Shown piece after piece: positions 1 to 9,072 of a stretch of DNA of 64,000 bases; the first letter of the stretch is position 1; every line of letters starts with the position of its first letter. The notes beneath the pieces are model-generated. The model was not told the DNA's origin. It searched no databases and saw nothing but the letters and a program-made list of their open reading frames with translations. Position numbers and translations under genes: made by a program. Location of the stretch: the NCBI RefSeq assembly GCF_033344935.1, contig NZ_JAWPMM010000001.1, forward strand, positions 1,102,001 through 1,166,000. The letters run 5' to 3'. The stretch comes from Reichenbachiella sp. (GTDB taxonomy: Bacteria > Bacteroidota > Bacteroidia > Cytophagales > Cyclobacteriaceae).

Positions 1-1
1 G

Positions 2-163
2 GCGCTTAAAAAGGTGTTTATTCCATTCTTTACGACTAAAAAATCTGGCTCTGGTATTGGTCTTAGCTTGTCTAAGCAGATCATGAGAAAACACAATGGG
101 AATATCTCAGTTCAGTCTGTCGTCAATGAAGGAACTGAGTTTACACTTAGTTTTCCTCGATAG
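2..163 (+). CDS. Sensor histidine kinase, C-terminal end (partial)
   Basis: Only the last 53 codons are in the window; the 5' part lies upstream. The frame reads through FIPFFTTKKSGSGIGLSL, the F and G2 boxes of a HATPase_c domain, then the usual closing strand ending in TEFTLSFPR. This is the ATP-binding lid of a transmembrane or cytoplasmic sensor kinase of the PAS/HisKA type. What it senses cannot be told from this fragment. It ends 69 bp before the next gene on the same strand. Confidence 0.85.
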   Translation, partial: ALKKVFIPFFTTKKSGSGIGLSLSKQIMRKHNGNISVQSVVNEGTEFTLSFPR

Positions 164-232
164 AATAAATTTCAAACTTAATCGTATCGTAAGTAGTTAC
201 CCTATTTATATTAGTGGTTAGATTACTTTGTC

Positions 233-1273
233 ATGGCGATAATTAGTAAGAAAAAGATTCCTTTTACGATCAGTCAAAAACTGAGGACCTACTTGCATAA
301 ATACAAGCGGACTATCGCTGTGCCCATAGAATACGAATCATTGCTCCGCTATGATAATTCAATTCCGTTATATGACAACCAGGGTGTAGATACCTTATGG
401 GAGACGGTATTCTACCCACAGTCTGATATGGCCATGATACATCATGATTTGAAACAGATATATTCGGAGATCAAGGCCGATGGAGATGTGAGCGTCATGG
501 ATCACTTGATGGTAGAGCGAGTCGATATTTGTCAATACGGTAATACAAAACCCTTCAGAGTGAGAATTGTAAACCGTATCAATGACAATTTTGATTATTT
601 CTATATCAAAAATGCTGATGCTTCTAGAATCTATGGGCTGGAATTAGAGCACTTATTATCTCCCAATAGGATCAATTATGTGGTGCATAAGAATACCTTG
701 ATAGAAGAGCATATTGCTGGTATTCCAGGAGATCAATTCATTAAAGAGTATCTCAAAGACAAGAATTTGAATGAGATACGTCTAGCCAAAGAGTTTGTGA
801 AATTTAATGAGCGCTGTTTTGTTCGTTTGTTGGGTGACATGCATTCGAGCAATTTTGTAGTGAACATCATTCCTGATTTTGAACAGATCTCGTATCGATT
901 AAAGGCCATTGATTTTGATCAGCAGTCTTATGAGGGAAGGAAGAACATTTACTTACCACAGTATTTCAAACAGAACAACGCATTGATCAATATGGGACTC
1001 AAGCATATGACCCCAGAGACTGTTCGCCAGTATCAAAAAGAAGAAAGATCCTTGATTGCCAATCGATTACGGGTGGCTAGGTATCGGGTGGTTGATTTGA
1101 TGAGAGCGATGATCGATGATACGATTTCGTTTCCCAAAAATGTGATGTCTCTCAAAAAAGATTTAGCAGAATTTTATCACGAACCTAAATTTATGACTTG
1201 TCGTAATATGGGCGAGATCGTCAAACTCAGCCTTTGGATGGTCTTTAAGAAAACTGAAATGTATAATTTTTAA
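233..1273 (+). CDS. Protein-kinase-like fold protein (APH/lipopolysaccharide-kinase type), unknown substrate
   Basis: 346 aa with no signal peptide or membrane segment, so probably cytoplasmic. The order of motifs fits the protein-kinase-like fold: a candidate ATP-binding Lys in FYIKN (about residue 126), a hinge resembling that of aminoglycoside phosphotransferases (LIEEHIAGIPGD, about 157-167), a catalytic-loop-like GDMHSSN (201-207) and a metal-binding IDFDQ (226-230). Canonical families have HGDxHxxN and D(F/W)D, so the catalytic Asp and Asn are kept while the first His is Leu. It is followed after 4 bp by a lipoprotein gene, which suggests an envelope-related operon. The substrate could be a small molecule, a lipid or a protein; I do not recognise the exact family. 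Confidence 0.6.
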   Translation: MAIISKKKIPFTISQKLRTYLHKYKRTIAVPIEYESLLRYDNSIPLYDNQGVDTLWETVFYPQSDMAMIHHDLKQIYSEIKADGDVSVMDHLMVERVDICQYGNTKPFRVRIVNRINDNFDYFYIKNADASRIYGLELEHLLSPNRINYVVHKNTLIEEHIAGIPGDQFIKEYLKDKNLNEIRLAKEFVKFNERCFVRLLGDMHSSNFVVNIIPDFEQISYRLKAIDFDQQSYEGRKNIYLPQYFKQNNALINMGLKHMTPETVRQYQKEERSLIANRLRVARYRVVDLMRAMIDDTISFPKNVMSLKKDLAEFYHEPKFMTCRNMGEIVKLSLWMVFKKTEMYNF

Positions 1274-1277
1274 CTCT

Positions 1278-2072
1278 ATGAAAAATTTACTTCTTGTATT
1301 AATGGTGGTCTTTTTGGCTGCCTGTGGCACCAAAAAAAATGAGCCAGAAAGTAACCTGGAAGAAAGCGAGGACGTCAACCTTCCGGAAGAGGGCTTTAAT
1401 TATGAAGCTTCAGATCCAGAAGCGATAGTGATTGCTGACAAAGTAATGATGGCCATGGGAGGCAGGAAAGCTTGGGAGGAGACAAGGTTTATCGCCTGGA
1501 CCTTTTTTGGGAAACGTCAATTGCTTTGGGATAAGTATACCGGAGATGTCAGAATTGACTATCTGGATCGTGATGAAAAGCTCTTAGTTAATATCAATAG
1601 TTTGAACGGCAGAGCAGCTATCAACGGAAAAGAAATAAGTGAGCCGGATTCTTTGGCAGGCTATTTGAATAAAGCAAAAAGTATTTGGATCAATGACTCG
1701 TATTGGTTGGTTATGCCATTTAAATTGAAGGACTCCGGTGTATCATTATTCTACTTAGGAAATGATACTACTGAAATTGGAAAGGAGTCTTTTGTGCTTC
1801 AATTGGCATTTGAAAATGTGGGCGATACCCCGAACAACATTTACAATGTTTGGGTGGACGAGGAAAGTAATTTGATTACGCAGTGGGCGTTTTTTGAAGC
1901 TTCCGAACAGCCACATCCTTCTTTCATTACGCCGTGGGAAGGTTATAAAAAGTATGGAAACATCATGCTATCCGGTGGACGAGGAAAGGGACAGTTGACA
2001 GATATAAAAGTATTGAATGAGGTGCCAAAAGAGGCATTTACATCGTTTGAACCAGTGAACTATAATGACTAA
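1278..2072 (+). CDS. Lipoprotein, DUF6503-like
   Basis: 264 aa. The N-terminus is a lipoprotein signal with lipobox LAAC (Cys16), so the mature protein is lipid-anchored in the envelope. The body has an MMAMGGRKAWEETRF stretch and a WDKYTGDVRI stretch that I associate with a family of Bacteroidota lipoproteins of unknown function (DUF6503-like, from memory). The fold probably resembles LolA/LppX-type half-barrels, but that is inference. It starts 4 bp after the kinase-like gene, and its stop overlaps the first possible start of the next gene, so the three genes are likely cotranscribed. Confidence 0.6.
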   Translation: MKNLLLVLMVVFLAACGTKKNEPESNLEESEDVNLPEEGFNYEASDPEAIVIADKVMMAMGGRKAWEETRFIAWTFFGKRQLLWDKYTGDVRIDYLDRDEKLLVNINSLNGRAAINGKEISEPDSLAGYLNKAKSIWINDSYWLVMPFKLKDSGVSLFYLGNDTTEIGKESFVLQLAFENVGDTPNNIYNVWVDEESNLITQWAFFEASEQPHPSFITPWEGYKKYGNIMLSGGRGKGQLTDIKVLNEVPKEAFTSFEPVNYND

Positions 2073-2085
2073 AAATTTATACAGA

Positions 2086-2898
2086 ATGATTGCATTAAAA
2101 AAACTATTCGTATTTGGGCTAATGGTATGTTTGAGTCTGTCTGCTTTGGCAGAAGATGGGATTTTTATTTTATCTAAAACAAAAACACTCGACAATGGTG
2201 GTGTAGCCACTTCTGAAATTTATTTGACAGCCAATAAAATGTTGGTGAAAAATTCAGGGTCGGATAACAGCTCAATCATCTTCGATGGAAAAACTGAAAT
2301 ATTCACTTTCATTGACAATAAGAAAAAGGAATACTATCAATTCGATAAACCGACCTTGCTTCAGCTGAAAGAGCAAATTAAGATGATGGCTAAGATGATG
2401 CAGCAGTTTGCAGCTAATATGCCTGCTGAACAAAAGGCTAAATTCGATCAAATATTAAATCCGAAGACAGGAGATATGATGACCTATCAAGAAAATGGTA
2501 AGAATGATAAAATCGGTGCATGGAAAACGGTAGGGTATGATGGATTGAATGATGGGGACAAAATGCTGCAAATGAATATTGCTTCTTACCGCACGTTAGG
2601 TGTGACTGAAAGCCAATTTGGTGTCATGAAGCAGATGATGAACTATTTTAAGGAGAATCTACAGGAAGTGGTGGCGCTGTTGCCCACTGGAGGTTCTTTC
2701 TCTCAATTAAACTTTGATGAAAAGAGTCCAATATTGAAAGACGGGATTCCGGTGAAAACCATTGCCTACAAAGATGGTAAGGCAGCAAACGAAAATATTG
2801 TCGAGTCTTTAACAAAAAAGGATATCTCCGCCGATCAATTTAAAGTTCCTGCTGGTTACAAGCAACAACAAATCAACATGCAGAGCATGGGAAGATGA
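2086..2898 (+). CDS. Secreted DUF4412-like protein
   Basis: About 270 aa if translation starts at ATG 2086, which gives a clean signal peptide (MIALKKLFVFGLMV... cleaved after ALA). An upstream in-frame ATG at 2065 overlaps the preceding gene by 8 bp and would add seven residues (277 aa). The body contains a Met-rich helix (KMMAKMMQQFAANM, about 105-120) and repeating beta-strand segments with FDGKTEIFTFID and KEYYQF, as in the DUF4412 family of periplasmic proteins. The function is unknown. It is the last gene of a three-gene operon ending in an intrinsic terminator. Confidence 0.6.
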   Translation: MIALKKLFVFGLMVCLSLSALAEDGIFILSKTKTLDNGGVATSEIYLTANKMLVKNSGSDNSSIIFDGKTEIFTFIDNKKKEYYQFDKPTLLQLKEQIKMMAKMMQQFAANMPAEQKAKFDQILNPKTGDMMTYQENGKNDKIGAWKTVGYDGLNDGDKMLQMNIASYRTLGVTESQFGVMKQMMNYFKENLQEVVALLPTGGSFSQLNFDEKSPILKDGIPVKTIAYKDGKAANENIVESLTKKDISADQFKVPAGYKQQQINMQSMGR

Positions 2899-2920
2899 AA
2901 TTTCTTGAATCGGGATATAA

Positions 2921-2950
2921 AGGCAATCTCCATAAGATTGCCTTTTTGTT
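2921..2950 (+). terminator. Intrinsic terminator after the DUF4412-like gene
   Basis: A perfect 9-bp stem, AGGCAATCT (2921-2929) paired with AGATTGCCT (2935-2943), has a 5-nt loop and is followed by a T-rich tract. It lies between converging genes and ends the plus-strand operon. Confidence 0.85.
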
Positions 2951-3887
2951 AGAAATAGAATTTAGCCGCAAAGCTCATGCCTCTCAGCTGTACACGAGTA
3001 TTGGTGTCTTCTATGGGAGTTCTTCCTGATTGGCTTTCTATGGCCAGTACAAAACTGTCTGAGCCAGTATAGGCTAACTTTGTCGTAAAGGAAGAAGTCA
3101 AGTCACCTTCTGTGGAAAAAATATTTGTAAGCGTATTAGCATATCCACCAACGATAAGTGATACAGGTAGATTGATCCATTTCTTAAAATTGATAGACAC
3201 ATTAGAACCGAAATAATATTGAAATGAAGGATCAGTTCGTTCTAACGTCTCTCCATATACTACTTGTCCATCCATGTTAAGAGCAACACTAGGTCCAAAG
3301 GCATACGAGGCAACCATTCCACCACCACCATTTAGTGCAGGCACATCTCGGGTGAGATCCGCATAGGGTTTGCCATTGATCAGATCTACTAAATATTGTT
3401 GGACATCAACGATACTGGATTCTGTATTGGTCAACTTGAAATACCCAGATAGGGCTAATTTTTTGGTTTGTTTTATTTTAAAAAGAATGCCTGGCTCAAC
3501 CGTGATTATTGTGTTTACTCCACTTATAAATATACTTTCGGCATTATTTCCTATTCGTCCGGCATAATCCAAATTCACAAAAAAGCAGATCCAATCTTTG
3601 ATTTTTTGGGTGTAGCCAAATCTCAAATTCACAAACAATAACTCTCCATTGAGATTGAGTATGGTGGAATCACCAACTGGAACCCCATCGGTAGTGAAAA
3701 TTCCGGATTCTCCCAATCCTAATTCCAAAAAGAATGAAGTATTGGTATAAGGCGATTTCATGGCTTCAAAACTGACAAAGCGATGATCGTTGAGCGTTGG
3801 AATTTTGCTCAAGGTATCTGTTGATTGTGAATAGGAAAGAAAGCTAATTTCCAAGCAAAGGAAAAATAACCCTGTGATTCTTCTCAT
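2949..3887 (-). CDS. Outer-membrane beta-barrel protein, unknown function
   Basis: About 312 aa from ATG 3887. That start gives a signal peptide (MRRITGLFFLCLE... ending YSQ) and overlaps the upstream gene by 4 bp (ATGA), which suggests translational coupling; a longer frame to 3920 has no signal peptide at its front. The mature part has alternating hydrophobic and aromatic strands (NLRFGYTQKI, FVNLDYAGRI, ALSGYFKLTN) and ends MSFAAKFYF with a C-terminal aromatic residue, typical of a barrel. The family was not recognised. It forms a set with the next two genes, all small envelope barrels on the minus strand. Confidence 0.6.
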   Translation of the reverse strand: MRRITGLFFLCLEISFLSYSQSTDTLSKIPTLNDHRFVSFEAMKSPYTNTSFFLELGLGESGIFTTDGVPVGDSTILNLNGELLFVNLRFGYTQKIKDWICFFVNLDYAGRIGNNAESIFISGVNTIITVEPGILFKIKQTKKLALSGYFKLTNTESSIVDVQQYLVDLINGKPYADLTRDVPALNGGGGMVASYAFGPSVALNMDGQVVYGETLERTDPSFQYYFGSNVSINFKKWINLPVSLIVGGYANTLTNIFSTEGDLTSSFTTKLAYTGSDSFVLAIESQSGRTPIEDTNTRVQLRGMSFAAKFYF

Positions 3888-4591
3888 TTGCTTTTTTCTT
3901 TTTTGTTTAGAAAGTACCACGTTAGTTTTGTTTCTCCTGTAGTAGATTTTACTCTCGGAACACTTCCATTCGGTAATTCTTGACCACTTGATAGATTATT
4001 TAAGCCTTGGGTGTACATCAAGTCAATTGAAAAACGTACCTTTTTTATATTGAATCTATAGCCCAAACCGAAAATTGCTGAGAAATTAATGGGTTTAACA
4101 TAAGAGTCAATATTGATAGTTTCGCCGATTTTGAATAAATCTAAGTTAGATTTAACTCTCACTTGAGTTTCTATTCCCGCCATAAATTGCCATTTGGTAT
4201 TGTTAGAAATTATTTTCAACAGCACAGGTAAGGCGACAAAATCAAGTTCCAAGAAGGATATATCGATTGTTTTTGGTACTGTGGGTTCTTCTATTCCTTG
4301 TTCAATTTGTTCGATATACTCTTCATTGTTTTCGAAAATAGTACCCGAAATGTCCTTGTATCCTGGTATAAAAGTGATGTACACATCTTCCTTGATAGGA
4401 AGGTCAAGAACAAGCCCTGCTGACATGGAGCTATGCATGCGAAATCCCACATCAAATAGTTTGCTTACTCGATCGCCTTCAAATCGATTGGTTACAGATC
4501 CAGCATATATCCCGAGCGCTTGCTGTGCTCGAATTGCGTTAGAGCATAGAAAAAGAATGAGCAATAAGTACAAGAAGCGTTTTGCTTTCAT
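3884..4591 (-). CDS. Small outer-membrane beta-barrel (PorT/OmpA-like fold)
   Basis: 235 aa with a signal peptide (MKAKRFLYLLLILFLCSNA, cleaved near RAQ). It carries barrel strands such as GIYAGSVTNRFEGD, DVGFRMHSSMSAGLVLDLPI and FSAIFGLGYRFNIKK, similar to the PorT/OMP_b-brl_2 type. It probably sits in the outer membrane. Its stop overlaps the next gene's start by 4 bp, so the pair is likely coexpressed; the substrate or partner is unknown. Confidence 0.6.
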   Translation of the reverse strand: MKAKRFLYLLLILFLCSNAIRAQQALGIYAGSVTNRFEGDRVSKLFDVGFRMHSSMSAGLVLDLPIKEDVYITFIPGYKDISGTIFENNEEYIEQIEQGIEEPTVPKTIDISFLELDFVALPVLLKIISNNTKWQFMAGIETQVRVKSNLDLFKIGETINIDSYVKPINFSAIFGLGYRFNIKKVRFSIDLMYTQGLNNLSSGQELPNGSVPRVKSTTGETKLTWYFLNKKEKSK

Positions 4592-4608
4592 TGATTCAAA
4601 TATAAAGA

Positions 4609-5283
4609 TCAGAATGAAATCGGCGCATGAATTTCAAACTGAATCGCCAGAATATTGTCATTGCCGTTTTTGTTGCCCCATACGCCTAGATTATCCAAAT
4701 AGTCGGTGATTGGATTCATAAAGCCGAATTGAACACCCACAGCAAAGTCATTGGGTAAATAATATTTAGCGCCAAGCTGGGTAGGAAGTTGGATGATCAG
4801 ATTGCGATAATTTTCTCCCAGAGATCTGGTGTCAGGCATATCAATAAGACTGTTGTCTGATTCATCTTTGGGATTAAATCTAAATAGCCCTATGCCTTGC
4901 GAGAGGTAGACCTTGTATTTTTTTTTGTCAACAAAATTGTAGTGAGCTTCGTAATTCAGGCCAAGAAATGCGCTTTTGAAGAAAGTGTTTGGTGTAGCAG
5001 GGACTCCAGAGTTGTCAGTCGTACTGTAATCGAGCTCCTGACCGGTGACAGAACCAATCGACAGCCGAAAATTCCCATTGAGCTTTTTGTCTTTGTTGAG
5101 TTTGAAACCAATATTGAACAAAAGCGAGCTACTGGAATAAGCTTTACCTAGGTCTCCGCTGTAGGAGGCGGGACCAACACCAAAGTGAATTTCTCTTGTT
5201 TTTTGAGTGAGCGAATCCTGAGACCAACCGTCCAATGCGAATAAGAAGCTAAAGGCCAAAAAAGAAAAGAATTTTAAGTTCAT
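4609..5283 (-). CDS. Outer-membrane beta-barrel protein
   Basis: 224 aa with signal peptide MNLKFFSFLAFSFLFALDGW (cleaved after SQ). The start of the mature protein (GVGPASYSGDLGKAYSS) resembles the first strand of Bacteroidota porin-like proteins related to DUF6089, and further strands follow (LGLNYEAHYNF, LSQGIGLFRFN, FAVGVQFGFMNPITDYL). It is the first gene of the three-barrel minus-strand cluster. It begins directly downstream of the accC terminator, so its promoter must lie in or just after that hairpin. Confidence 0.6.
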   Translation of the reverse strand: MNLKFFSFLAFSFLFALDGWSQDSLTQKTREIHFGVGPASYSGDLGKAYSSSSLLFNIGFKLNKDKKLNGNFRLSIGSVTGQELDYSTTDNSGVPATPNTFFKSAFLGLNYEAHYNFVDKKKYKVYLSQGIGLFRFNPKDESDNSLIDMPDTRSLGENYRNLIIQLPTQLGAKYYLPNDFAVGVQFGFMNPITDYLDNLGVWGNKNGNDNILAIQFEIHAPISF

Positions 5284-5284
5284 A

Positions 5285-5321
5285 GCAAAAAAATAACCAC
5301 GCCATAGAGATAGCGTGGTTA
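5285..5321 (-). terminator. Intrinsic terminator of accBC
   Basis: On the minus strand TAACCACGC pairs with GCGTGGTTA (stem positions 5294-5302 and 5313-5321) and is followed by a run of seven T. It lies 33 bp beyond the accC stop codon. Confidence 0.9.
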
Positions 5322-5353
5322 CTAAAATAAATATTGTATATCGAATTAAATAA

Positions 5354-6703
5354 TTACAAATCAGTCAAGTCGAAAGTATCCATAAATGCAGTAGTGAATT
5401 GGCCTGATTTATAGATTTCATCGTCCATCAACTTGAGATGAAAAGGAATCGTAGTTTTAATTCCTTCGATTACAAATTCGCCCAATGCTCTTTTCATCCT
5501 TACTATTGCTTCTTCTCTTGTTTGAGCTGAAACAATCAGCTTCGCAATCATCGAATCGTAGTTTGGTGGAATGGTATAACCCGCATACACATGGCTATCT
5601 ACTCGTACGCCATGCCCGCCCGGCATATGCAAATGTGTGATTTTACCTGGAGAAGGGCGGAAGTCTTTTGCAGGATCTTCAGCATTAATTCTACATTCAA
5701 TCGCATGCAGCTGAGGAAAGTAGTTCTTGCCAGAAATTTTAATCCCTGCAGCTACTTTGATCTGCTCTTTGATCAAGTCAAAATCAGTTACCTCTTCCGT
5801 AATAGGGTGCTCCACCTGAATACGTGTATTCATCTCCATGAAGAAGAAGTCACCATGTTTGTCTAGCAAAAACTCGACTGTTCCTGCTCCTTCATATTTG
5901 ATCGCTTCTGCTCCCAAAATGGCTGCTTGACCCATCTTCTCTCGAAGTTCCTGAGTCATTTTTTCAGCAGGACAAGGTGTTTCTTCCGTTAATTTTTGAT
6001 GTCTTCTTTGGATCGAACAATCTCTTTCCGAAAGGTGACAAGCTCTACCATTACTATCTCCAACAATCTGGATTTCAACGTGACGTGGCTCCTCGACAAA
6101 TTTTTCAAGATACATGCCGTCATTTCCGAAAGCAGCTTTGGACTCTTGACGAGCGTCATCCCATGCTTTTTGGAAACCACTTTCATCCTTAACAATTCTC
6201 ATACCTCGGCCACCACCTCCGGCTGTTGCCTTTAGGATAACTGGGTATTTGATCTGTTTTGCGATTTTCTTACCTTCTTCTACAGAACTTAATAAGCCGT
6301 CAGACCCTGGGATCGTAGGAACACCAGCTTTTTTCATGGTATCCTTGGCCGTAGCCTTGTCTCCCATTTTGCTGATCATTTCTGCGCTAGCACCGATAAA
6401 TTTGATGTTGTACTCTTCACAAAGCTGAGAGAACTCAGCATTTTCTGATAGAAATCCAAATCCTGGGTGAATAGCATCTGCATTAGTGATTTCCGCAGCA
6501 GATATGATCGTTTTCATATTCAAGTAAGAATCCTTACTTGGTGCAGGTCCTATGCAAACTGCTTCGTCGGCAAATTTTACATGTAGACTTTCTTTGTCGG
6601 CGGTAGAGTAAATAGCTACTGTGCTAATACCCATCTCACGACAAGTTCGAATAATTCTTAAAGCAATTTCGCCTCTGTTGGCAATTAATATTTTCTTAAA
6701 CAC
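5354..6703 (-). CDS. accC: Acetyl-CoA carboxylase, biotin carboxylase subunit
   Basis: 449 aa, the normal length of AccC. It carboxylates biotin on the carrier protein with ATP and bicarbonate, the first half-reaction of malonyl-CoA synthesis. Visible features are the N-terminal [18 protein letters not shown], the ATP-grasp glycine loop [14 protein letters not shown] (about 160-172), the biotin/bicarbonate region [12 protein letters not shown], and the metal-binding and active-site strand [18 protein letters not shown]. It sits 27 bp after accB and the two form a transcription unit. The carboxyltransferase subunit is not in this window. Confidence 0.97.
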   Translation of the reverse strand: MFKKILIANRGEIALRIIRTCREMGISTVAIYSTADKESLHVKFADEAVCIGPAPSKDSYLNMKTIISAAEITNADAIHPGFGFLSENAEFSQLCEEYNIKFIGASAEMISKMGDKATAKDTMKKAGVPTIPGSDGLLSSVEEGKKIAKQIKYPVILKATAGGGGRGMRIVKDESGFQKAWDDARQESKAAFGNDGMYLEKFVEEPRHVEIQIVGDSNGRACHLSERDCSIQRRHQKLTEETPCPAEKMTQELREKMGQAAILGAEAIKYEGAGTVEFLLDKHGDFFFMEMNTRIQVEHPITEEVTDFDLIKEQIKVAAGIKISGKNYFPQLHAIECRINAEDPAKDFRPSPGKITHLHMPGGHGVRVDSHVYAGYTIPPNYDSMIAKLIVSAQTREEAIVRMKRALGEFVIEGIKTTIPFHLKLMDDEIYKSGQFTTAFMDTFDLTDL

Positions 6704-6730
6704 GTGTCAGTCTTTAATTTCAAAAATCAA

Positions 6731-7210
6731 TTATGACGGGTCAACCAAGAATAGTGGCTGATCGTATTCTACTGGCTGAGAATCATCTACTAGTACTTTT
6801 ACAATAGTACCTGATACTTCAGATTCAATTTCGTTGAAAAGCTTCATTGCTTCTACAATACATACGGTCGATCCAGCAGATACTTTATCTCCAACATTCA
6901 CAAAGGCAGGAGATTCTGGATTAGATGATCTGTAGAATGTCCCGATCATTGGTGACTTAATTTCAACGTAGTTGCCAGCAGGCGCACTCTCTGCGGCTGG
7001 TGCAGCAGGTGCTGCTGCTGTGGGAGCAGCTGGTGCCGGTGCTGCTGCGACAGGTGCTGCAGGAGCAGGGGCAGCTACGGCTCTTTCTATAACCTGAGTT
7101 TCGTTGCTTCTTTTGATATTAACTTTAAACTCTTCAGTTTCTATTTTTACTTCTTCGAGCCCTGAATTAGACAAGAAGTCTATCAATTCTTTGATTTCTT
7201 TTACCTTCAT
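6731..7210 (-). CDS. accB: Biotin carboxyl carrier protein of acetyl-CoA carboxylase
   Basis: 159 aa. It has a helical N-terminal part (1-40), a flexible Ala/Pro linker (about 46-78, almost only A, P and V) and the biotinyl domain. The biotinylation site is the classic EAMK motif (Lys123, in IVEAMKLFNEI), preceded by the PMIGTFYRSS thumb region. It carries the carboxyl group between AccC and the carboxyltransferase. A separate promoter is likely because efp upstream ends in its own terminator, and an 18-bp palindrome lies in the leader. Confidence 0.97.
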   Translation of the reverse strand: MKVKEIKELIDFLSNSGLEEVKIETEEFKVNIKRSNETQVIERAVAAPAPAAPVAAAPAPAAPTAAAPAAPAAESAPAGNYVEIKSPMIGTFYRSSNPESPAFVNVGDKVSAGSTVCIVEAMKLFNEIESEVSGTIVKVLVDDSQPVEYDQPLFLVDPS

Positions 7211-7237
7211 CTGCTAAGTGTTTATTCGTTTTACTTC

Positions 7238-7255
7238 AGTTTGAATGTTCAAACT
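7238..7255. promoter_or_regulatory. Perfect 18-bp palindrome in the accBC leader, candidate operator
   Basis: AGTTTGAA-TG-TTCAAACT is a perfect inverted repeat (8+2+8) 28 bp upstream of the accB start. Its TTTGA...TCAAA half-sites resemble FabT-type fatty-acid regulator boxes and related palindromes upstream of fabH in this window. The binding protein is unknown. Confidence 0.5.
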
Positions 7256-7361
7256 AAATCAATTAGTTAGTGATGTTTAAGTGAGCCAATAAGCTCCCAA
7301 TTGTTTTATCTAATTAAAATTAATGAGATTCACCTGATATAAAAATTTGGATGATGCTCAT

Positions 7362-7393
7362 AAAAAAGAGTAAGAATTACTTCTTTACTCTTT
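7362..7393 (-). terminator. Intrinsic terminator overlapping the efp stop codon
   Basis: On the minus strand AAAGAGTAA pairs with TTACTCTTT (7365-7373 with 7385-7393) and a T-run follows. The left arm lies inside the last codons of efp, so transcription of fabH-efp should end here and accBC should be transcribed separately. Confidence 0.75.
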
Positions 7394-7943
7394 CTACATA
7401 ATTTCCTGTTTTGCTTTCTACTTTCACTACGTCTCCCTGGTCGATAAATAGAGGGACCTGAATCGAAGCACCTGTTTCAGTAGTTGCAGGTTTTGATGCA
7501 TTGGTCGCGGTATCGCCTTTCAGACCTGGTTCAGTGTATGTGATTTCCATGATCACATGGTTAGGGAGTTCACACCCTAAAATCATTTCTTCTTCAGCAT
7601 GAAAGATCACGTCTACGTTTTCTCCATCCTTAAGAAACTGTGGAGCGTCAATCAGCTCTTCTTCGATATTGATCTGTTCATAAGTATCATTATCCATGAA
7701 GTTGTAGCCTAGATCATCCTTATATAGAAACTGGTAGTTCCTTCTTTCTATGCGAGCTGTATTTACTTTATGACCAGAAGTAAAAGTATTGTCAATCACC
7801 TTTCCGGTTTTGACATTTTTCAATTTTGTTCTGACAAAAGCTGGGCCCTTGCCTGGTTTTACATGCTGAAATTCGACGATGAAATACAAACCGTGGTTGT
7901 ATTCGATGCACATGCCATTTTTAAAGTCAGCGGTTGAAGCCAT
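7377..7943 (-). CDS. efp: Elongation factor P
   Basis: 188 aa, standard EF-P length with three beta-barrel domains. It enters the ribosomal E site and relieves stalling at polyproline stretches. The N-terminal domain shows the loop [17 protein letters not shown], whose tip residue Lys32 is the usual modification site. No epmA/epmB-type modification gene is visible here. It lies 22 bp after fabH in the lipid/translation cluster. Confidence 0.97.
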   Translation of the reverse strand: MASTADFKNGMCIEYNHGLYFIVEFQHVKPGKGPAFVRTKLKNVKTGKVIDNTFTSGHKVNTARIERRNYQFLYKDDLGYNFMDNDTYEQINIEEELIDAPQFLKDGENVDVIFHAEEEMILGCELPNHVIMEITYTEPGLKGDTATNASKPATTETGASIQVPLFIDQGDVVKVESKTGNYVERVKK

Positions 7944-7965
7944 TTTATTGTTCTTTAATGTTGAT

Positions 7966-8964
7966 TTATTTAGAATCGTAGGCCCATTTCAAATAGATAG
8001 ACCCCCAAGTGAATCCGCCACCGAAAGCAGCAAGAATTACATTGTCACCTTTCTTTAACTGTTTCTCGTAGTCCCAAAGACATAAAGGTAGTGTGCCACT
8101 TGTCGTATTGCCGTATTTTTCAATATTGAGCATTACTTTATTTTCGTCGACTTCCATTCGTCGAGCGGTAGCATCAATAATTCTTTTATTAGCCTGATGC
8201 GGCACCAACCAAGAGATATCATCACCAGTCAAATTATTTTTCTCCATGATCTCAGCGGCAACATCGGCCATATTGGTTACAGCAAATTTGAATACTGCAG
8301 AACCTTCTTGAAATGCATAGTGCTTGTCTGCTTGAACGGACTCTACAGTAGCAGGCATTCTACTTCCTCCTCCTGGCATATTTAAATACTGAGCGCCTGA
8401 TCCATCTGCCTTCAATATAGAATCCATTACACCTACCTCTTCGGTAGTTGGCTCTAGCAATACAGCTCCACCACCATCACCAAAGATGATACATGTAGTA
8501 CGGTCTTTATAGTTGATAATCGATGACATCTTATCAGCTCCAATGACCAACACTTTTTTGTATTTGCCTGTCTCAATAAATTGAGAACCTGTGGTTAGCG
8601 CATATAGGAATCCAGAGCAAGCAGCAGAAATATCATAACTAAATGAATTGATGGCTCCAATTTCGTCAGCAATTATGTTAGCCGTGGCCGGAAACGGCAT
8701 GTCTGGCGTGACTGTTGCACAAATGATAAGATCTATGTCTTTAGGATCAGTACCCGTTTTTTTGAGTAGTGCCTTAGATGACTCGATTCCAATCACAGAG
8801 GTGCCTTTGCCTTCTCCTTTTAGGATTCTTCTTTCTTTGATACCTGTTCGAGAGGTGATCCACTCGTCGCTGGTATCTACAAAGGTTTCAAGTTCCTGAT
8901 TAGTCAGTACATAGTCTGGGACATAACCTTGAACACCTGTAATTGCTGCTCTTATTTTAGTCAT
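7966..8964 (-). CDS. fabH: Beta-ketoacyl-ACP synthase III
   Basis: 332 aa. It starts fatty acid elongation by condensing acyl-CoA with malonyl-ACP. The Cys-His-Asn triad is visible: Cys116 in [13 protein letters not shown], His in [11 protein letters not shown] (about 258) and Asn in [12 protein letters not shown] (about 288). The C-terminal [14 protein letters not shown] is typical. Its upstream gap of 195 bp to rpmF contains several TTGA..TCAA palindromes, which suggests a regulated promoter of its own. Confidence 0.97.
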   Translation of the reverse strand: MTKIRAAITGVQGYVPDYVLTNQELETFVDTSDEWITSRTGIKERRILKGEGKGTSVIGIESSKALLKKTGTDPKDIDLIICATVTPDMPFPATANIIADEIGAINSFSYDISAACSGFLYALTTGSQFIETGKYKKVLVIGADKMSSIINYKDRTTCIIFGDGGGAVLLEPTTEEVGVMDSILKADGSGAQYLNMPGGGSRMPATVESVQADKHYAFQEGSAVFKFAVTNMADVAAEIMEKNNLTGDDISWLVPHQANKRIIDATARRMEVDENKVMLNIEKYGNTTSGTLPLCLWDYEKQLKKGDNVILAAFGGGFTWGSIYLKWAYDSK

Positions 8965-8981
8965 TTGAAATTTTTATTCTT

Positions 8982-9072
8982 TTGAACTGGTCAAGCCTTT
9001 TGACGAATGGTCAAAAAGCGTTGGCAATTTAATGAATTAATTGGCTTTTGGTAGTCAGATTTGACTATCAAA
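8982..9072. promoter_or_regulatory. Cluster of TTGA..TCAA palindromes upstream of fabH
   Basis: Three inverted repeats lie in the rpmF-fabH gap: TTGA-ACTGG-TCAA (8982-8994), TTTTGAC-GAATG-GTCAAAA (8998-9016) and TTTGA-CTA-TCAAA (9060-9072). The last is close to the streptococcal FabT box (TTTGATTATCAAA). Spacers differ (5, 5 and 3 nt), so not all need be bound by the same protein. Confidence 0.45.
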
